Shown here: positions 51,357-61,757 of the stretch, piece by piece
How the letters are laid out: every line of letters starts with the position of its first letter
Numbering within the stretch: the stretch's first letter is position 1
Origin: Bacillota bacterium
Lineage (GTDB): Bacteria; Bacillota; Clostridia; Acetivibrionales; DSM-1351
Direction: 5' to 3'
Length of the DNA stretch: 64,000 nucleotides
NCBI GenBank assembly: GCA_023409265.1
Contig: JAEYHZ010000022.1
Span: forward strand, 62,001 to 126,000
Notes under the pieces: generated by a model
The model's input: the letters and a program-made list of their open reading frames with translations, nothing else
The model's database searches: none
Told to the model about the DNA's origin: nothing
Program-made: the position numbers and the translations under genes

Positions 51357-52040
51357 ATGAACCCATTTAAAGCAGCTATTTTTGATTTGGACGGAGTGGT
51401 TGTGGACACAGCAAGATTTCATTTTCTTGCCTGGCGAAGGCTGGCAACGGAATTGGGTTTTGAATTTACAGAAAAAGATAATGAGAGGCAGAAGGGCGTT
51501 AGCCGAATGGAATCTCTTGATATACTCCTTGAAGTGGGGGGATTTACCAATTTATCCCCCGACAAAAAAGAGGAACTGGCAACTAAAAAAAATGAATGGT
51601 ATAAGGAATATCTTTATGAAATGACCCCGGCGGATATACTGCCCGGTGCAAAGGATTTCATGGAGTACCTGAGACATAGAGGAATAAAGATTGCTCTGGC
51701 GTCGGCCAGCAAGAATGCTCCCATTATACTTGAGAAGCTTAACATAACTGAGCTTTTTGATGCTATTGTGGATGGGAACAGTGTATCAAAGGCAAAACCC
51801 GATCCGGAAGTGTTCTTGAAGGCGGCAGAAAAGCTCGGGATTGATCCGGCCGAATGCTTTGTATTTGAAGATGCACAGGCGGGAGTGGAAGGTGCAAAGC
51901 GGGCCGGTATGAGAGTTGTAGGAATAGGGAAAAGAGACATCCTGCAAAAAGCCGAAATCGTTGTGAATGGATTCCCGGAAATAGAACCGGTAATCCTGTT
52001 AGGCTGTATTGAACTGAAAGACTCATTTGCAATTAGATAA
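51357..52040 (+). CDS. pgmB: Beta-phosphoglucomutase
   Basis: A 227-residue HAD-superfamily enzyme. The nucleophile and acid/base aspartates are Asp10 and Asp12 in FDLDGVVVDTA, followed by the cap domain (KGVSRMESLDILLE). The LASASKNAP, KAKPDPEVF and VFEDAQAGVEGAKRAG motifs are in order. It converts beta-glucose 1-phosphate to glucose 6-phosphate, the step needed after the GH65 phosphorylase just upstream. The ATG at 51357 has GGAGG at 51345-51349; an earlier in-frame start at 51282 is inside the intergenic hairpin region. Length and motifs match the family well. Confidence 0.93.
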   Translation: MNPFKAAIFDLDGVVVDTARFHFLAWRRLATELGFEFTEKDNERQKGVSRMESLDILLEVGGFTNLSPDKKEELATKKNEWYKEYLYEMTPADILPGAKDFMEYLRHRGIKIALASASKNAPIILEKLNITELFDAIVDGNSVSKAKPDPEVFLKAAEKLGIDPAECFVFEDAQAGVEGAKRAGMRVVGIGKRDILQKAEIVVNGFPEIEPVILLGCIELKDSFAIR

Positions 52041-52262
52041 TTACGAGGTATGGGAGCAACATAATTTTTCTGCAATCGAAAAATTTTATTATCCAATTCA
52101 ATGGATTTTGAAACCATGCGTTATAACCGGCTTGGGGTTTGGTGACATGTCAGGAATGGAAAGACAAGGTTGAAAGTATTAAAAAAAAATGAGTAAGGGA
52201 GGTACCGAGCCCATGCAGCTTCAATCACAATGTTTTGTGAAATGCTGGGCAGGGGAATTATC

Positions 52263-53375
52263 ATGTGTAAAAAATCTCTTATCTGTTTTGAGGAATTGGC
52301 GGCAGGTGCCCGGATGGAGCTGCCTTATGGCGGTTTTATAGAAAAGAGGATATTTAAAGACAGTTATGGCAGCAGTATCAATATACTGCTTATATCCAAC
52401 GGATTATTGACTTTTACGGTTATTCCCGAAAGGGGTATGGATATTGGAGAAATCTTTCTGGGTGAGGAAAAAATCACCTGGGAAAGAGGAGAAGAATATC
52501 TTCTTCATCCGGATAATGTGAATCTTTACGAAAACGGGGGATGGGAAAAGGGATTTTACGCCGCTGTTGCAGCCCTGGGACCTGAAATTTTCGGTACTCC
52601 CGACGAAGTAAGAACGGTACACGGGACAGGTTCCTATTCAAAAGCAATATTGGAATCCATAAGTATTTCATGGGATAGTGAGCAGATTTGTCTCAAAGGT
52701 ATTGTTCCTATAAAAGGTTACCAGGCAGAACCTGTATATGAAAAAAGTATCAGAATTCTCACAAGGTACAAATCATCCCTCTTAGTCCGAAAAGATTCAA
52801 CAAGGAATTTAACCGGTGAGAGGCAGCCGCTGGACGACGGTTATCATATCCAGCTGTCCGGAGGATTTGTTTCAAAAGGAGGAAGGTATATTCTGCCTGT
52901 TGCCGTGGATAAAATGTTGCTCCGGGATTCGGCGCCGAAAGAGGAAAATCCTTTTGCTATATACGGCTTCAGTTTGCCTCTGGATCCCATAAGGTGCTAT
53001 CAGTACGTGCCTGAACCGGTAAATTGCCTGGAAGAGGTCAAAGAACTCCATGATTATTCGGATTTAATAGAGGATAGCAATAAAATTACAGCAGAAATGA
53101 TAATAAGTGCTGAAAAAGATAAAGCCGCTTTTGTTATAAGACCGTTGGAAAGCTTTTCCAGGTCATTGATTGCCAAACGAGCCGATAAAACTCCAATGTA
53201 TGCGCTAGAACCATGCAGGACAAGGCCCAACTCCCTGAAACAGAAAGCCATTGACGGTGAACTGGCGTATCTGGAGCCCAATGAACAAGCTGATTCGTGG
53301 ATTATTATCGGCGCAACTGCAAGCATTTCTTCGATTTTATTGATGGAAGGCCTGATTGAAGCGGCAGGCAGGTAG
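52263..53375 (+). CDS. Aldose-1-epimerase-like protein (DUF4432 type)
   Basis: A 370-residue cytosolic protein with the galactose-mutarotase-like beta-sandwich pattern. It has ERGMDIGEIFLGEEKITW near residue 60, LYENGGWEKGFYAAVAALGPE in the middle and a His/Glu-rich C-terminal strand (LEPCRTRPNSLKQKA). DUF4432 members are thought to interconvert or bind sugars, and no enzyme activity is firmly established for most. The start at 52263 has AGGGG 7 bases upstream; the frame runs from 52230. It is the last gene of the GH65 operon, consistent with a mutarotase-like step on the released glucose or on the disaccharide. Confidence 0.75.
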   Translation: MCKKSLICFEELAAGARMELPYGGFIEKRIFKDSYGSSINILLISNGLLTFTVIPERGMDIGEIFLGEEKITWERGEEYLLHPDNVNLYENGGWEKGFYAAVAALGPEIFGTPDEVRTVHGTGSYSKAILESISISWDSEQICLKGIVPIKGYQAEPVYEKSIRILTRYKSSLLVRKDSTRNLTGERQPLDDGYHIQLSGGFVSKGGRYILPVAVDKMLLRDSAPKEENPFAIYGFSLPLDPIRCYQYVPEPVNCLEEVKELHDYSDLIEDSNKITAEMIISAEKDKAAFVIRPLESFSRSLIAKRADKTPMYALEPCRTRPNSLKQKAIDGELAYLEPNEQADSWIIIGATASISSILLMEGLIEAAGR

Positions 53376-53557
53376 TGAACTGGAAAAGAGCCGGCTGCCG
53401 GATACAATAAAAACAAGTAAAAATAACACAAGAAAAGTAAGAACATTCTGATTTTTTTCTCTGAATATGAGTTATATAATTATGTTAACATTCAAAAAGT
53501 CTGAACAGGTACTTCTTAAAACTCACAATATAAAAAAATTTAAAGAAGGAGAATAGT

Positions 53558-56500
53558 ATGAGGAAAAAAAGTTTAGTTATGGTTTCATTGGCAATGATAT
53601 TTTCATTATTGCTGACAAGCATTTCTTATGCAGAAGTGACTAACAATTATGTAAACCCACTTATGGGCGGCGCTGACCCCACAATCGCAAGGGCCGCAGA
53701 TGGATATTACTATGCCTGTTTTTCCGGCGATAATAATATCACATTAAAAAGAAGTGAAACAATTCTCGGAATATCAACCGCAAAAAGTAAATTAGTCTGG
53801 AAAAAACCTGCTGATTTCGGGTATGTGTGGGGTCCATACATCTACAGACTGGATGGAAAATGGTATATCTATTTCGCATCAGGTCCGGAGAATGATTTTG
53901 GATATGGACATCCCAGTTCCTATGTCCTTGAAAACTCGAATCCCGATCCTTTTGAAGGAACCTGGGTACTCAAGGGAAAATCCTCCAATCAGGACGCAGA
54001 CGGACAGTATACAGAGAAGGAGGGCTTGCTGAATACTGAAGGATATGGTTTAGCTTGCGGAGTTGTAACAATTAAGGGACAAAAATACTTTACATATACA
54101 AAATACTACTATTTCCCTGACCCAAAAGACCCAACAAAAATGAAATTTGACGAGTGCCCAACCATTGTAAAAATGGAGAACCCTTGGACATTGACAGGTC
54201 CGGAATGTACATTGGCAAGGCCTCAGTTTGACTGGGAAAAGAAGAACGACAATATAAATGAGGGCGCTGCTGTAGTTGAAAAAGACGGTAAGATATACTT
54301 TGCCTATTCTGCAAGCAGTTTTATGAATGATAACTATTGTGTCGGTGTATCAGTAGCTGATGCTGCATCTAATGTTATGGATCCCGCTTCATGGAAGAAA
54401 TATGAACATCCTATAATGAAAAGATCAGATGAAAACAGTTCGTATGGACCGGGATCACCCTTATTCCTTAAATCCGAAGACGGAACAGAGGATTTGATTG
54501 TTTACCATGGAATACCGACCCATGGACAGGGCGGCGGAAACAGAGGAATAAGAGTTCAGCGAATAAATTGGGATGAAAATAATTTCATAAATCCCGGAAT
54601 TCCTTCAAATCCAGGTACTGTTCTCAACAGACCTTCAGGAGAGGAAAAAAGTGAAATTTATGAAGCAGAGGATGCAAGGTTATCAGGAGTCACAAAAGTA
54701 TCCGGTCAAAGTGCATTTGCATCGGGTGCAATATATGTAAAATACGATAACAGCAGCGACAATGACTATGTGGAGTTTACAGTAAACACCAACTCTGAAG
54801 GAACCTACTCACTGGATTTCAGATACAATAATAATACGGCGAGTGCTGTTGACATGGAATTGGAAGTCAACCAGGACACCCCAGGTAATATTTCATTTGC
54901 GTCCAATGCAGGCTCTTATGCAAACTTCGACATTAAAAGAGTTGATAATGTTAAGCTTAGAGCTGGAAGCAACAAGATCCGTCTATCCGGTAACAGCGCT
55001 TTGGCTCTTGATGCCATGATTATAAAAAGAAGCTCATTGTATGAAGCAGAAGATGCCGAGAAGTCCGGGAATGCGAAAATGGATACTGACCATCCAGGAT
55101 ATAGCGGAACTGGTTTTGTCGGAGGATTATGGATTTCAGAATCTTCGATTACCTATAATGTAAATGTAGCTAATGCCGGCAGCTATTCCATTAAGTCGCG
55201 CTACAGTTTAGGGTTTGGTGACAGCATAGACAGAACCTTGAGCCTGTATGTAAACGGCAAAAAAATCAAGCAGATAGAATTCTTTGATTTAAAAAGCTGG
55301 GACAGCTGGGCTGATCGTTATGACAATGTTTTCTTGAAAGAGGGAAACAATACAATAACGTATAAGTATGACGATGGCGACACCGGTAATGTAAATCTTG
55401 ATTACATAACTGTTACTGAAGCAACTACCTGGCATTACGAGGCGGAAAGTGCAAGAACTACGGGATCGAAGGATGCTAAAATAGTTCAGGCACAAGAGGG
55501 CAATACGGGATTCGGTTATGTAAATGGGTTGTCAAAAGCCAATTCGTCAGTGGAATATTCAGTAAATGTTGAAAATGCGGCGTCCTATGATGTAAAGCTG
55601 AGATTTGCAAACGAAACCGCAGGTAAAAACTTAGCGCTTTATTTGAATGGCGTAAAAGTTAAAGATATAACTCTCCAGGTTACCGGAGGACCTGCTGTCT
55701 GGAATGAACAGCTGGAGACTTTAAATCTGAAAGAGGGAAAGAATACTATTACTTATAAATGTGAAACTGATAATTCAGGCATTATAAGTATTGACAGTAT
55801 TCATCTTAACAAACGTACTCCCTGGAAGTATCAAGCTGAAACAGCAAACCGTTCAGGAAACCTAAAAGTTGTACAGGATCACTTATGGTATGATGGTAAC
55901 GGATTTGTAGGTGGCTTTGAGGACGAAGGAGATTCAATCCAGTTTGAAGTAAATGTACCAAATACTGCTTCATATACCTCGACACTAAGATATTGCGGAG
56001 CACAGCAGTATAATATAACAATGAGCATGTATGTTAATGATGAGTTTATAAAACAGGTTATATTGCCTCCTACAGCAAACTGGGATTCCTGGAATGATGC
56101 AACAGAGTCAGTAAACTTGAAAGCCGGAAAAAATGTAATTGAATTCATACGTGAAGAAAATGATACCGGAAGATTTAATATCGACAGCCTCACAATAGAC
56201 AAATTCAGCGGCGGATATATGAGTTCGATTGCTAATAAAGTAATCCCCGAAAAGATGGTTAAAATCCAGCCAAAGCACAGCGGAAAATCCTTGGATGTTG
56301 ACAGGGTTTCAAGTGATCCCGGAGCGGTGATTAACCAATGGGCAAATGGTGATGGAAATAATCAGTTATGGAGATTTATTGATCTTGGCACGGGATATTA
56401 CCAAATACAGTCGGTTCAGAGCGGTCGTGTAATCGACATTCTTGCTGGTTCACCCATAGAGCAAATCTGTCAAAATGCAAAACTTGAGGATGGCTCAATA

Positions 56501-59500
56501 ACTGATACTAATCAGTGGAAACCGGAAAAAGACGGCGATTACTATAAGATTATTAACAAAAGTAATGGAAAAGTAATTACAGTAGAAGAATCTGTTAATA
56601 ATGGTGCAAAGGTAATGGTAGCTGATGACCAGGGTAAGGATAATCAACGAATGAGAATTGAAATTCGTAACCTCGTTGACAGTGAATTCCGCGCAGCGAC
56701 TGATATTGCCAATGTTCCGGCGACAGTCAAGGCCGGTGAAGGTTCAGTTCTTTTTGGTACCGTTTCACCCGATAGTGCAACACGCAAAAGTATTGCCTGG
56801 AGTGTTAAGGATGCCGGCACCACCGGAGCAACCATAAAAGATAATATACTTACCGCAGCAAAATCAGGAACAGTTGTTGTAACCGCAACCATTGAAGAAG
56901 GAAATGCGGTCGGTGTTAATTACACCAAGGACTTTACCATCACCGTAAACAATGATAATGCTGAAATCACTCCCGAGAGTGCAAACTATTATATTGCTGC
57001 ACCCGGTGATGTAAGTACCACTATTAAATGGAATAAAGCAACCTCTGTTAAGGGAGTGGTATACAATGGAAATCCTGTGACAGAACCGAATTTCTCTGTT
57101 ACCCCGGGACCTGTTACCACAGAAGGCGCATTGACTATAAAGAGCGACTATTTGGCTGGTCTTGGACTTGCAAAGGACAGTAAGGCGGAATTTACAATCT
57201 CCTTTGATAAGGGAAATCCTGCAAAGTTCACTGTTAACGTCATTGAAGGTTCTGCACCGGCTAAAAACAGTATAACAGTCGAAACTGAGGGTAACGGAAC
57301 AGCAACTTCAAATGTTACTTCGGCAATCAAGGACACAGTAGTTACACTAACAGCCACACCGGAGGACGGCTACATTTTTAAGGGATGGAAGGTCATCAGC
57401 CCGGTAGGATTAAACATTAACGGAAATACCTTCACCATGCCGGATGAGGCAGTGACTGTAAAGGCAGTATTTATTAGCGAAGATCAGCCGGTAATCAATC
57501 CGGAAAGTGTAGACTATGACCTTGGCGCTCCGGCAGATGTAACCACTTACATCACATGGAACGGTGCAAGTTCTGTAACAGATGTGGCTTATGGCACTGA
57601 AAGTGTGACAGGTTCGGCTATTACTGTTACCTCTGAAGGCGCATTAACCATAAAGAGCGGCTATCTGGCCGGCCTTGGACTTGCAAAAGGAAGTGCAGCA
57701 GAATTTACAATCTCCTTTGATAAAGAGAACCCTGCTACGTTCACTGTCCGCTTCATTGACAGTTCGGTATTGGTGAGCCACAGCATAACAGTCCAGAACG
57801 GTGAACACGGTACGGCAAATGCCAGCACAGCTTCAGCTGTTGCCGGTACGGAAATCACCCTGACAGCAATACCGGATGCCGGTTATCGCTTAAAGGAATG
57901 GCAGGTAATCAGTCCAACAGGATTGACCATTAACGGGAACAGTTTCACCATGCCAAATGTGGCGGTTACTGTAAAACCAATATTTGAGGAAAACAATACA
58001 GCAAAATACAGACTTACAGTAAAAGGCAGCTACGCGTCCGATTCGGGAGCAGGCAGCTACTCGGAAGGTGAAACTGTTACAATAAATGCAGGCAGCTATA
58101 GCAACTTTAGGTTTGGTGGCTGGAGTTCCAGCGATGGAGTGACCTTTGGCAATATAAGCAACGCCACTACTACACTCGTAATGCCAGCCAAGAATGTGGC
58201 TGTTACAGCTGAATGGACCACCTACAATGGTGGCTCAACAGGTGGAGGAAACGGTTCACCTTCCACATCAAACGGCGGTTCTTCCTCAACGCCTGCACCA
58301 ACACCAACAGTGACTGCACCTGTAGTATCAACAGAAAAGAGTGGGACAACTGTTGTAGGGAAAACTACAGCTGAAGCAAAGATTGATTCAAATGGAAATG
58401 CGGCTGCAGTTGTAACTAAAAGCCAGATAACAGAAGCAGTAAGCAAGGCGGCAGCAGAAGCGGCTAAGAGTGCACCTGGAACAAATGCGATAGTTGAAAT
58501 AAAAGTAAACGCAAAAAGCGATGCGAAATCGGTTGAGACAAGCATACCTGTTGCAGCTATAAACACAATCATTGATAACAAGATTGATGAACTGATTATA
58601 ACAACACCGATTGCAGAGATTACATTAGATCAGAAGACACTCTCCGGTATATCAAACGAAACTGGAACGGATGTGAAGATTACAGTCAGCAAAGTGGATG
58701 CAGCTGCACTATCGGAAAAAGTGAAGCAAACCGTTGGAGACGTACCGGTATATGATTTAAATGTAAAAATTGATAACAAAACCATATCAGAATTTGGTGG
58801 TAATGTCGAAATACAAATACCATACACACTAAAACTGGGTGAAGATAAAAATGCTATTGTTATCTACAGCGTCAATGCGGAAGGTAAAGCAGAAATAGTC
58901 AGTAATTGTGCGTATGATATTAAAGCTCAAAAGATTACCTTTAATACCGACCACAGCTCACAATATGTCTTGGGTTATAACAAAGTATCATTTAATGACG
59001 TTAAAACAAATGCCTGGTATGGTGATGCGGTTACATATTTAGCAGCAAGGAATATCACCACTGGAACAGGTGACGGTAATTTCGGTCCGGCTGATAAGCT
59101 GACGCGCGGACAGTTCCTGGTAATGTTAATGAAAGCATACGGACAGAAACCTGATGAAAATCCAAAGGATAACTTCGTTGACGCAGGAAATACATATTAT
59201 ACAGGTTATCTGGCAGCAGCAAAGAGATTGGGTATATCTGATGGAGTAGGGGATAATAAGTATGCTCCGGGCAAAGAAATTACAAGGCAGGAAATGGTCG
59301 CATTACTGTACAATGCTTTAAAGCTGATGGGTGAACAACCTGCGGGAAAAGAAGGGAAAGCATTAACAGACTATTCTGATGCTGGAAATATCGCACCATG
59401 GGCAAAGGATGCCATGAAGGTGTTTGTAGAAGCAGGAATAGTTGGTGGCAGCGATAACATGCTTACACCGGGTGCTACCACAAACAGAGCACAAATGGCA

Positions 59501-59530
59501 CAGATTTTGTATAATTTATTGTCGAAATAA
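53558..59530 (+). CDS. SLH-anchored GH43 glycosidase with four CBMs, ricin-type lectin and X2 domains
   Basis: A 1990-residue secreted protein. Signal peptide to about residue 25. The GH43 domain (about 30-355) has base Asp40 (GGADPTIARAADGYYY), the strand WGPYIYRLDGKWYIYFASG and acid Glu235 (NEGAAVVEKDGKIYFAYSA). This resembles exo-alpha-arabinofuranosidases but is not decisive. Four CBM6/35-like modules follow (about 365-491, 492-621, 623-752 and 753-882). Next come a ricin B-type lectin (about 900-1039), an Ig-like domain, two X2 modules alternating with InlB-type repeats (FKGWKVISPVGLNING), a third such repeat, a Gly/Ser/Pro linker, the unnamed pre-SLH module and three SLH repeats (about 1810-1990). 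It should trim side chains of a complex glycan at the surface. Confidence 0.88.
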   Translation: MRKKSLVMVSLAMIFSLLLTSISYAEVTNNYVNPLMGGADPTIARAADGYYYACFSGDNNITLKRSETILGISTAKSKLVWKKPADFGYVWGPYIYRLDGKWYIYFASGPENDFGYGHPSSYVLENSNPDPFEGTWVLKGKSSNQDADGQYTEKEGLLNTEGYGLACGVVTIKGQKYFTYTKYYYFPDPKDPTKMKFDECPTIVKMENPWTLTGPECTLARPQFDWEKKNDNINEGAAVVEKDGKIYFAYSASSFMNDNYCVGVSVADAASNVMDPASWKKYEHPIMKRSDENSSYGPGSPLFLKSEDGTEDLIVYHGIPTHGQGGGNRGIRVQRINWDENNFINPGIPSNPGTVLNRPSGEEKSEIYEAEDARLSGVTKVSGQSAFASGAIYVKYDNSSDNDYVEFTVNTNSEGTYSLDFRYNNNTASAVDMELEVNQDTPGNISFASNAGSYANFDIKRVDNVKLRAGSNKIRLSGNSALALDAMIIKRSSLYEAEDAEKSGNAKMDTDHPGYSGTGFVGGLWISESSITYNVNVANAGSYSIKSRYSLGFGDSIDRTLSLYVNGKKIKQIEFFDLKSWDSWADRYDNVFLKEGNNTITYKYDDGDTGNVNLDYITVTEATTWHYEAESARTTGSKDAKIVQAQEGNTGFGYVNGLSKANSSVEYSVNVENAASYDVKLRFANETAGKNLALYLNGVKVKDITLQVTGGPAVWNEQLETLNLKEGKNTITYKCETDNSGIISIDSIHLNKRTPWKYQAETANRSGNLKVVQDHLWYDGNGFVGGFEDEGDSIQFEVNVPNTASYTSTLRYCGAQQYNITMSMYVNDEFIKQVILPPTANWDSWNDATESVNLKAGKNVIEFIREENDTGRFNIDSLTIDKFSGGYMSSIANKVIPEKMVKIQPKHSGKSLDVDRVSSDPGAVINQWANGDGNNQLWRFIDLGTGYYQIQSVQSGRVIDILAGSPIEQICQNAKLEDGSITDTNQWKPEKDGDYYKIINKSNGKVITVEESVNNGAKVMVADDQGKDNQRMRIEIRNLVDSEFRAATDIANVPATVKAGEGSVLFGTVSPDSATRKSIAWSVKDAGTTGATIKDNILTAAKSGTVVVTATIEEGNAVGVNYTKDFTITVNNDNAEITPESANYYIAAPGDVSTTIKWNKATSVKGVVYNGNPVTEPNFSVTPGPVTTEGALTIKSDYLAGLGLAKDSKAEFTISFDKGNPAKFTVNVIEGSAPAKNSITVETEGNGTATSNVTSAIKDTVVTLTATPEDGYIFKGWKVISPVGLNINGNTFTMPDEAVTVKAVFISEDQPVINPESVDYDLGAPADVTTYITWNGASSVTDVAYGTESVTGSAITVTSEGALTIKSGYLAGLGLAKGSAAEFTISFDKENPATFTVRFIDSSVLVSHSITVQNGEHGTANASTASAVAGTEITLTAIPDAGYRLKEWQVISPTGLTINGNSFTMPNVAVTVKPIFEENNTAKYRLTVKGSYASDSGAGSYSEGETVTINAGSYSNFRFGGWSSSDGVTFGNISNATTTLVMPAKNVAVTAEWTTYNGGSTGGGNGSPSTSNGGSSSTPAPTPTVTAPVVSTEKSGTTVVGKTTAEAKIDSNGNAAAVVTKSQITEAVSKAAAEAAKSAPGTNAIVEIKVNAKSDAKSVETSIPVAAINTIIDNKIDELIITTPIAEITLDQKTLSGISNETGTDVKITVSKVDAAALSEKVKQTVGDVPVYDLNVKIDNKTISEFGGNVEIQIPYTLKLGEDKNAIVIYSVNAEGKAEIVSNCAYDIKAQKITFNTDHSSQYVLGYNKVSFNDVKTNAWYGDAVTYLAARNITTGTGDGNFGPADKLTRGQFLVMLMKAYGQKPDENPKDNFVDAGNTYYTGYLAAAKRLGISDGVGDNKYAPGKEITRQEMVALLYNALKLMGEQPAGKEGKALTDYSDAGNIAPWAKDAMKVFVEAGIVGGSDNMLTPGATTNRAQMAQILYNLLSK

Positions 59531-59546
59531 TATTGTAAATAAAAAG

Positions 59547-59592
59547 CAGACAGTCGGGTTAGTTGTTAATTAATCCGACTGTCTGTTTTTTA
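59547..59592 (+). terminator. Strong rho-independent terminator of the GH43 gene
   Basis: CAGACAGTCGG (59547-59557) pairs with CCGACTGTCTG (59575-59585), 11 bp perfect, followed by TTTTTT and more A/T. It lies 16 bases after the stop codon. Confidence 0.92.
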
Positions 59593-59825
59593 TTTTGCTC
59601 TTTGCCTATAGGATTTCAGTTATGTTTGGATTTATTAATAATTCGTTGTTTTTTGTTATATAAATAAAGTTTGTTTTATTTTACTATATATTTGTAGATC
59701 AATAATTTGTGAATAAGACAAATTTCTATATATAGCGCTATTAACGCATTAATTATTTATCTGCAGTACATAGCTTACATACAAAAGATGCGGTATATTT
59801 ACACATTTCCAATGGGGGTGCTCAA
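59593..59825 (+). other. AT-rich leader of the third transporter operon
   Basis: About 230 bases between the GH43 terminator and the permease gene, with no ORF of interest. TAGCGCTA at about 59732-59739 resembles the CG-centred palindrome at 45622 without its outer bases. I cannot place a promoter with confidence. GGGGGTG at 59812 serves the TTG start. Confidence 0.4.
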
Positions 59826-60764
59826 TTGAATAAACATAGTTTAAGCAGTTGGAAAAGAATCAATAATTATAAAGTCCTTTACTTATTTATGCTTCCCGCA
59901 GTACTATCCTGTCTGATATTTAACTATAAACCCATGCTCGGCATAATAATGGCTTTTCAGGATTACAGTGTTGTGGACGGTATTTGGAAGAGTCCTTTTG
60001 TAGGACTGGCACATTTTAAAGAGTTCTTTTCCGATCCATACTTTATGTCTGCTTTAAAAAATACATTAGGAATAAACGGTTTAGCCATACTTATAGGTTT
60101 CCCTATTCCTATTATATTTGCTTTAATGATTTTTTCCATGAAAGACGGCATGTTTAAGCGAATAAACCAAACCATCTCATATTTGCCTCACTTTATTTCG
60201 TGGGTTGTAGTCGCCGGATTATTATACAGAATAACAGATGAAAGTTCAGGCATTGTCAATATGGCAATTACTGCATTGGGGCACGACCCCGTAGCGTTTT
60301 TTAAAGATCCCGGATACTTTTGGTGGATAGCAATATTTGTCGGGGTATGGAAGGAAGTAGGCTGGATATCAATTATTTATTTATCAGCCTTGGCCGGAGT
60401 AGAATATGAACAATATGAAGCGGCAATGATTGACGGTGCAAACGGTTTTCAGAAGCTGACCCACATAACGCTTCCGGGAATCATGCCAACAATCTCAATT
60501 GTCCTGATATTTACACTTGGCACGCTTATAAATACATCGGGGTATTTTGTTCTGGTTCCGTTTGACTCAATCTATAACCTAAGAAACCCAATGATTGCAG
60601 ATGCAGCTAATACACTGGATTTCTATATTTACCAGACAGGAGTATTAAGTTCCAAGTACTCCTATGCAACCGCTTTGGGTTTCGCACAGGGAATAGTTGC
60701 ACTGTTTATGGTTATGGGCGGTAACTGGTTTAGTAAAAAGTTTAGCGGCCAAAGTGCATTCTAA
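59826..60764 (+). CDS. LplB-type ABC transporter permease
   Basis: A 312-residue permease of the LplB/YtcP class, which carry oligosaccharides from complex polysaccharides. Features are NYKPMLGIIMAFQDYSVVDG at the first periplasmic loop, about six membrane helices and the EAA loop YEAAMIDGANGFQKLTHITL. TTG at 59826 is used as start, since GGGGGTG lies 7 bases upstream and no ATG is in a better place. The partner permease begins 40 bases downstream. Class membership is by sequence pattern; the sugar is not known. Confidence 0.9.
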   Translation: MNKHSLSSWKRINNYKVLYLFMLPAVLSCLIFNYKPMLGIIMAFQDYSVVDGIWKSPFVGLAHFKEFFSDPYFMSALKNTLGINGLAILIGFPIPIIFALMIFSMKDGMFKRINQTISYLPHFISWVVVAGLLYRITDESSGIVNMAITALGHDPVAFFKDPGYFWWIAIFVGVWKEVGWISIIYLSALAGVEYEQYEAAMIDGANGFQKLTHITLPGIMPTISIVLIFTLGTLINTSGYFVLVPFDSIYNLRNPMIADAANTLDFYIYQTGVLSSKYSYATALGFAQGIVALFMVMGGNWFSKKFSGQSAF

Positions 60765-60804
60765 ACAGATTAGTAAGTAATTAAAATGAAAGGAACATAA
60801 AATT

Positions 60805-61686
60805 ATGCATAAAAGTTTTTTGGAAAAAGTACAGCAGTATGCTGTTAATATAATTGTATTGCTGTTTTCAGTACTTATACTATACCCGTTTCTTTATTGT
60901 GTAGCCTATTCCTTCAGCGACAGCACCAGGGCGATGACAGAAAATATAGTGCTTCAGCCTGTGGGCTTTACCTTCAGAAATTACTCTAAGGCCTTCAATA
61001 ATCCTGATATTCTTGCTGCAACAATGATTAGTATTGCAAGAACAGTATTGGGTGCCTTGTGGGCTGCATTGGTTACCAGCCTCGCAGCATATGCCGTGTC
61101 AAAACGGGATTTGCCGGGAAATAAGTTTTTTACCATTTTTTTCATCATTCCCATGTACATATCCGGCGGACTTATACCTTATTATGTACTGATACACGAT
61201 TTGAACCTATTTAATAACATACTTGTATACATACTTCCGGGCGGTTTTTATGCTTTTAATATGCTGATAGTCAAAACATATTTTGATACTATTCCCCCCA
61301 GTCTGGAAGAATCTGCAAAGATAGATGGTGCAGGGTACGGGAAAATTTTTATTAAAATCATAATACCTCTTTCAATGCCGGTAATTTCGGTAATTTTGAT
61401 GTTCACTGCGGTATTGCAATGGAATTCCTATTTTGACGTAGTTCTTTTTATAACTCAGAAGAAGCTTTATCCTCTGCAGACAATACTTCAAAACATGCTG
61501 CAGGAGACTCAGACCTCGGTTCAGAGTCTTCAGACCGGCGGACAGGCAATGAACGGCAGAGTTATATCTTCTGAGTCAGTCCGTATGGCGACGCTGGTAA
61601 TTACAACTGTTCCAATCGTTATTGTATATCCATTTTTTCAAAAGCATTTTGTAAAAGGCATGATGGTTGGAGCTGTCAAAGCCTGA
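60805..61686 (+). CDS. YtcP/LplC-type ABC transporter permease
   Basis: A 293-residue permease. It has the typical YPFLYCVAYSFSDSTRAM loop after the first helix, six membrane helices, the EAA loop LEESAKIDGAGYGKIFIKII, a long charged loop near the C-terminus (LQNMLQETQTSVQSLQTGGQ) seen in this class, and a VKGMMVGAVKA tail. GAAAGGAAC precedes the ATG. It forms the channel with the preceding permease and works with the 595-residue binding protein that follows. Confidence 0.92.
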   Translation: MHKSFLEKVQQYAVNIIVLLFSVLILYPFLYCVAYSFSDSTRAMTENIVLQPVGFTFRNYSKAFNNPDILAATMISIARTVLGALWAALVTSLAAYAVSKRDLPGNKFFTIFFIIPMYISGGLIPYYVLIHDLNLFNNILVYILPGGFYAFNMLIVKTYFDTIPPSLEESAKIDGAGYGKIFIKIIIPLSMPVISVILMFTAVLQWNSYFDVVLFITQKKLYPLQTILQNMLQETQTSVQSLQTGGQAMNGRVISSESVRMATLVITTVPIVIVYPFFQKHFVKGMMVGAVKA

Positions 61687-61757
61687 TTATCCAATTGATG
61701 ACTGGGCGGATCTTCAGGATTTGCCTTTCATAAATAATACTAAGGGGGAAGTTTAAA

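Noticed and set aside
52041..52262. Possible small gene or RNA between pgmB and the epimerase-like gene
   Set aside because: No ORF with a start signal, no convincing stem-loop and no T-run; it appears to be plain leader DNA.
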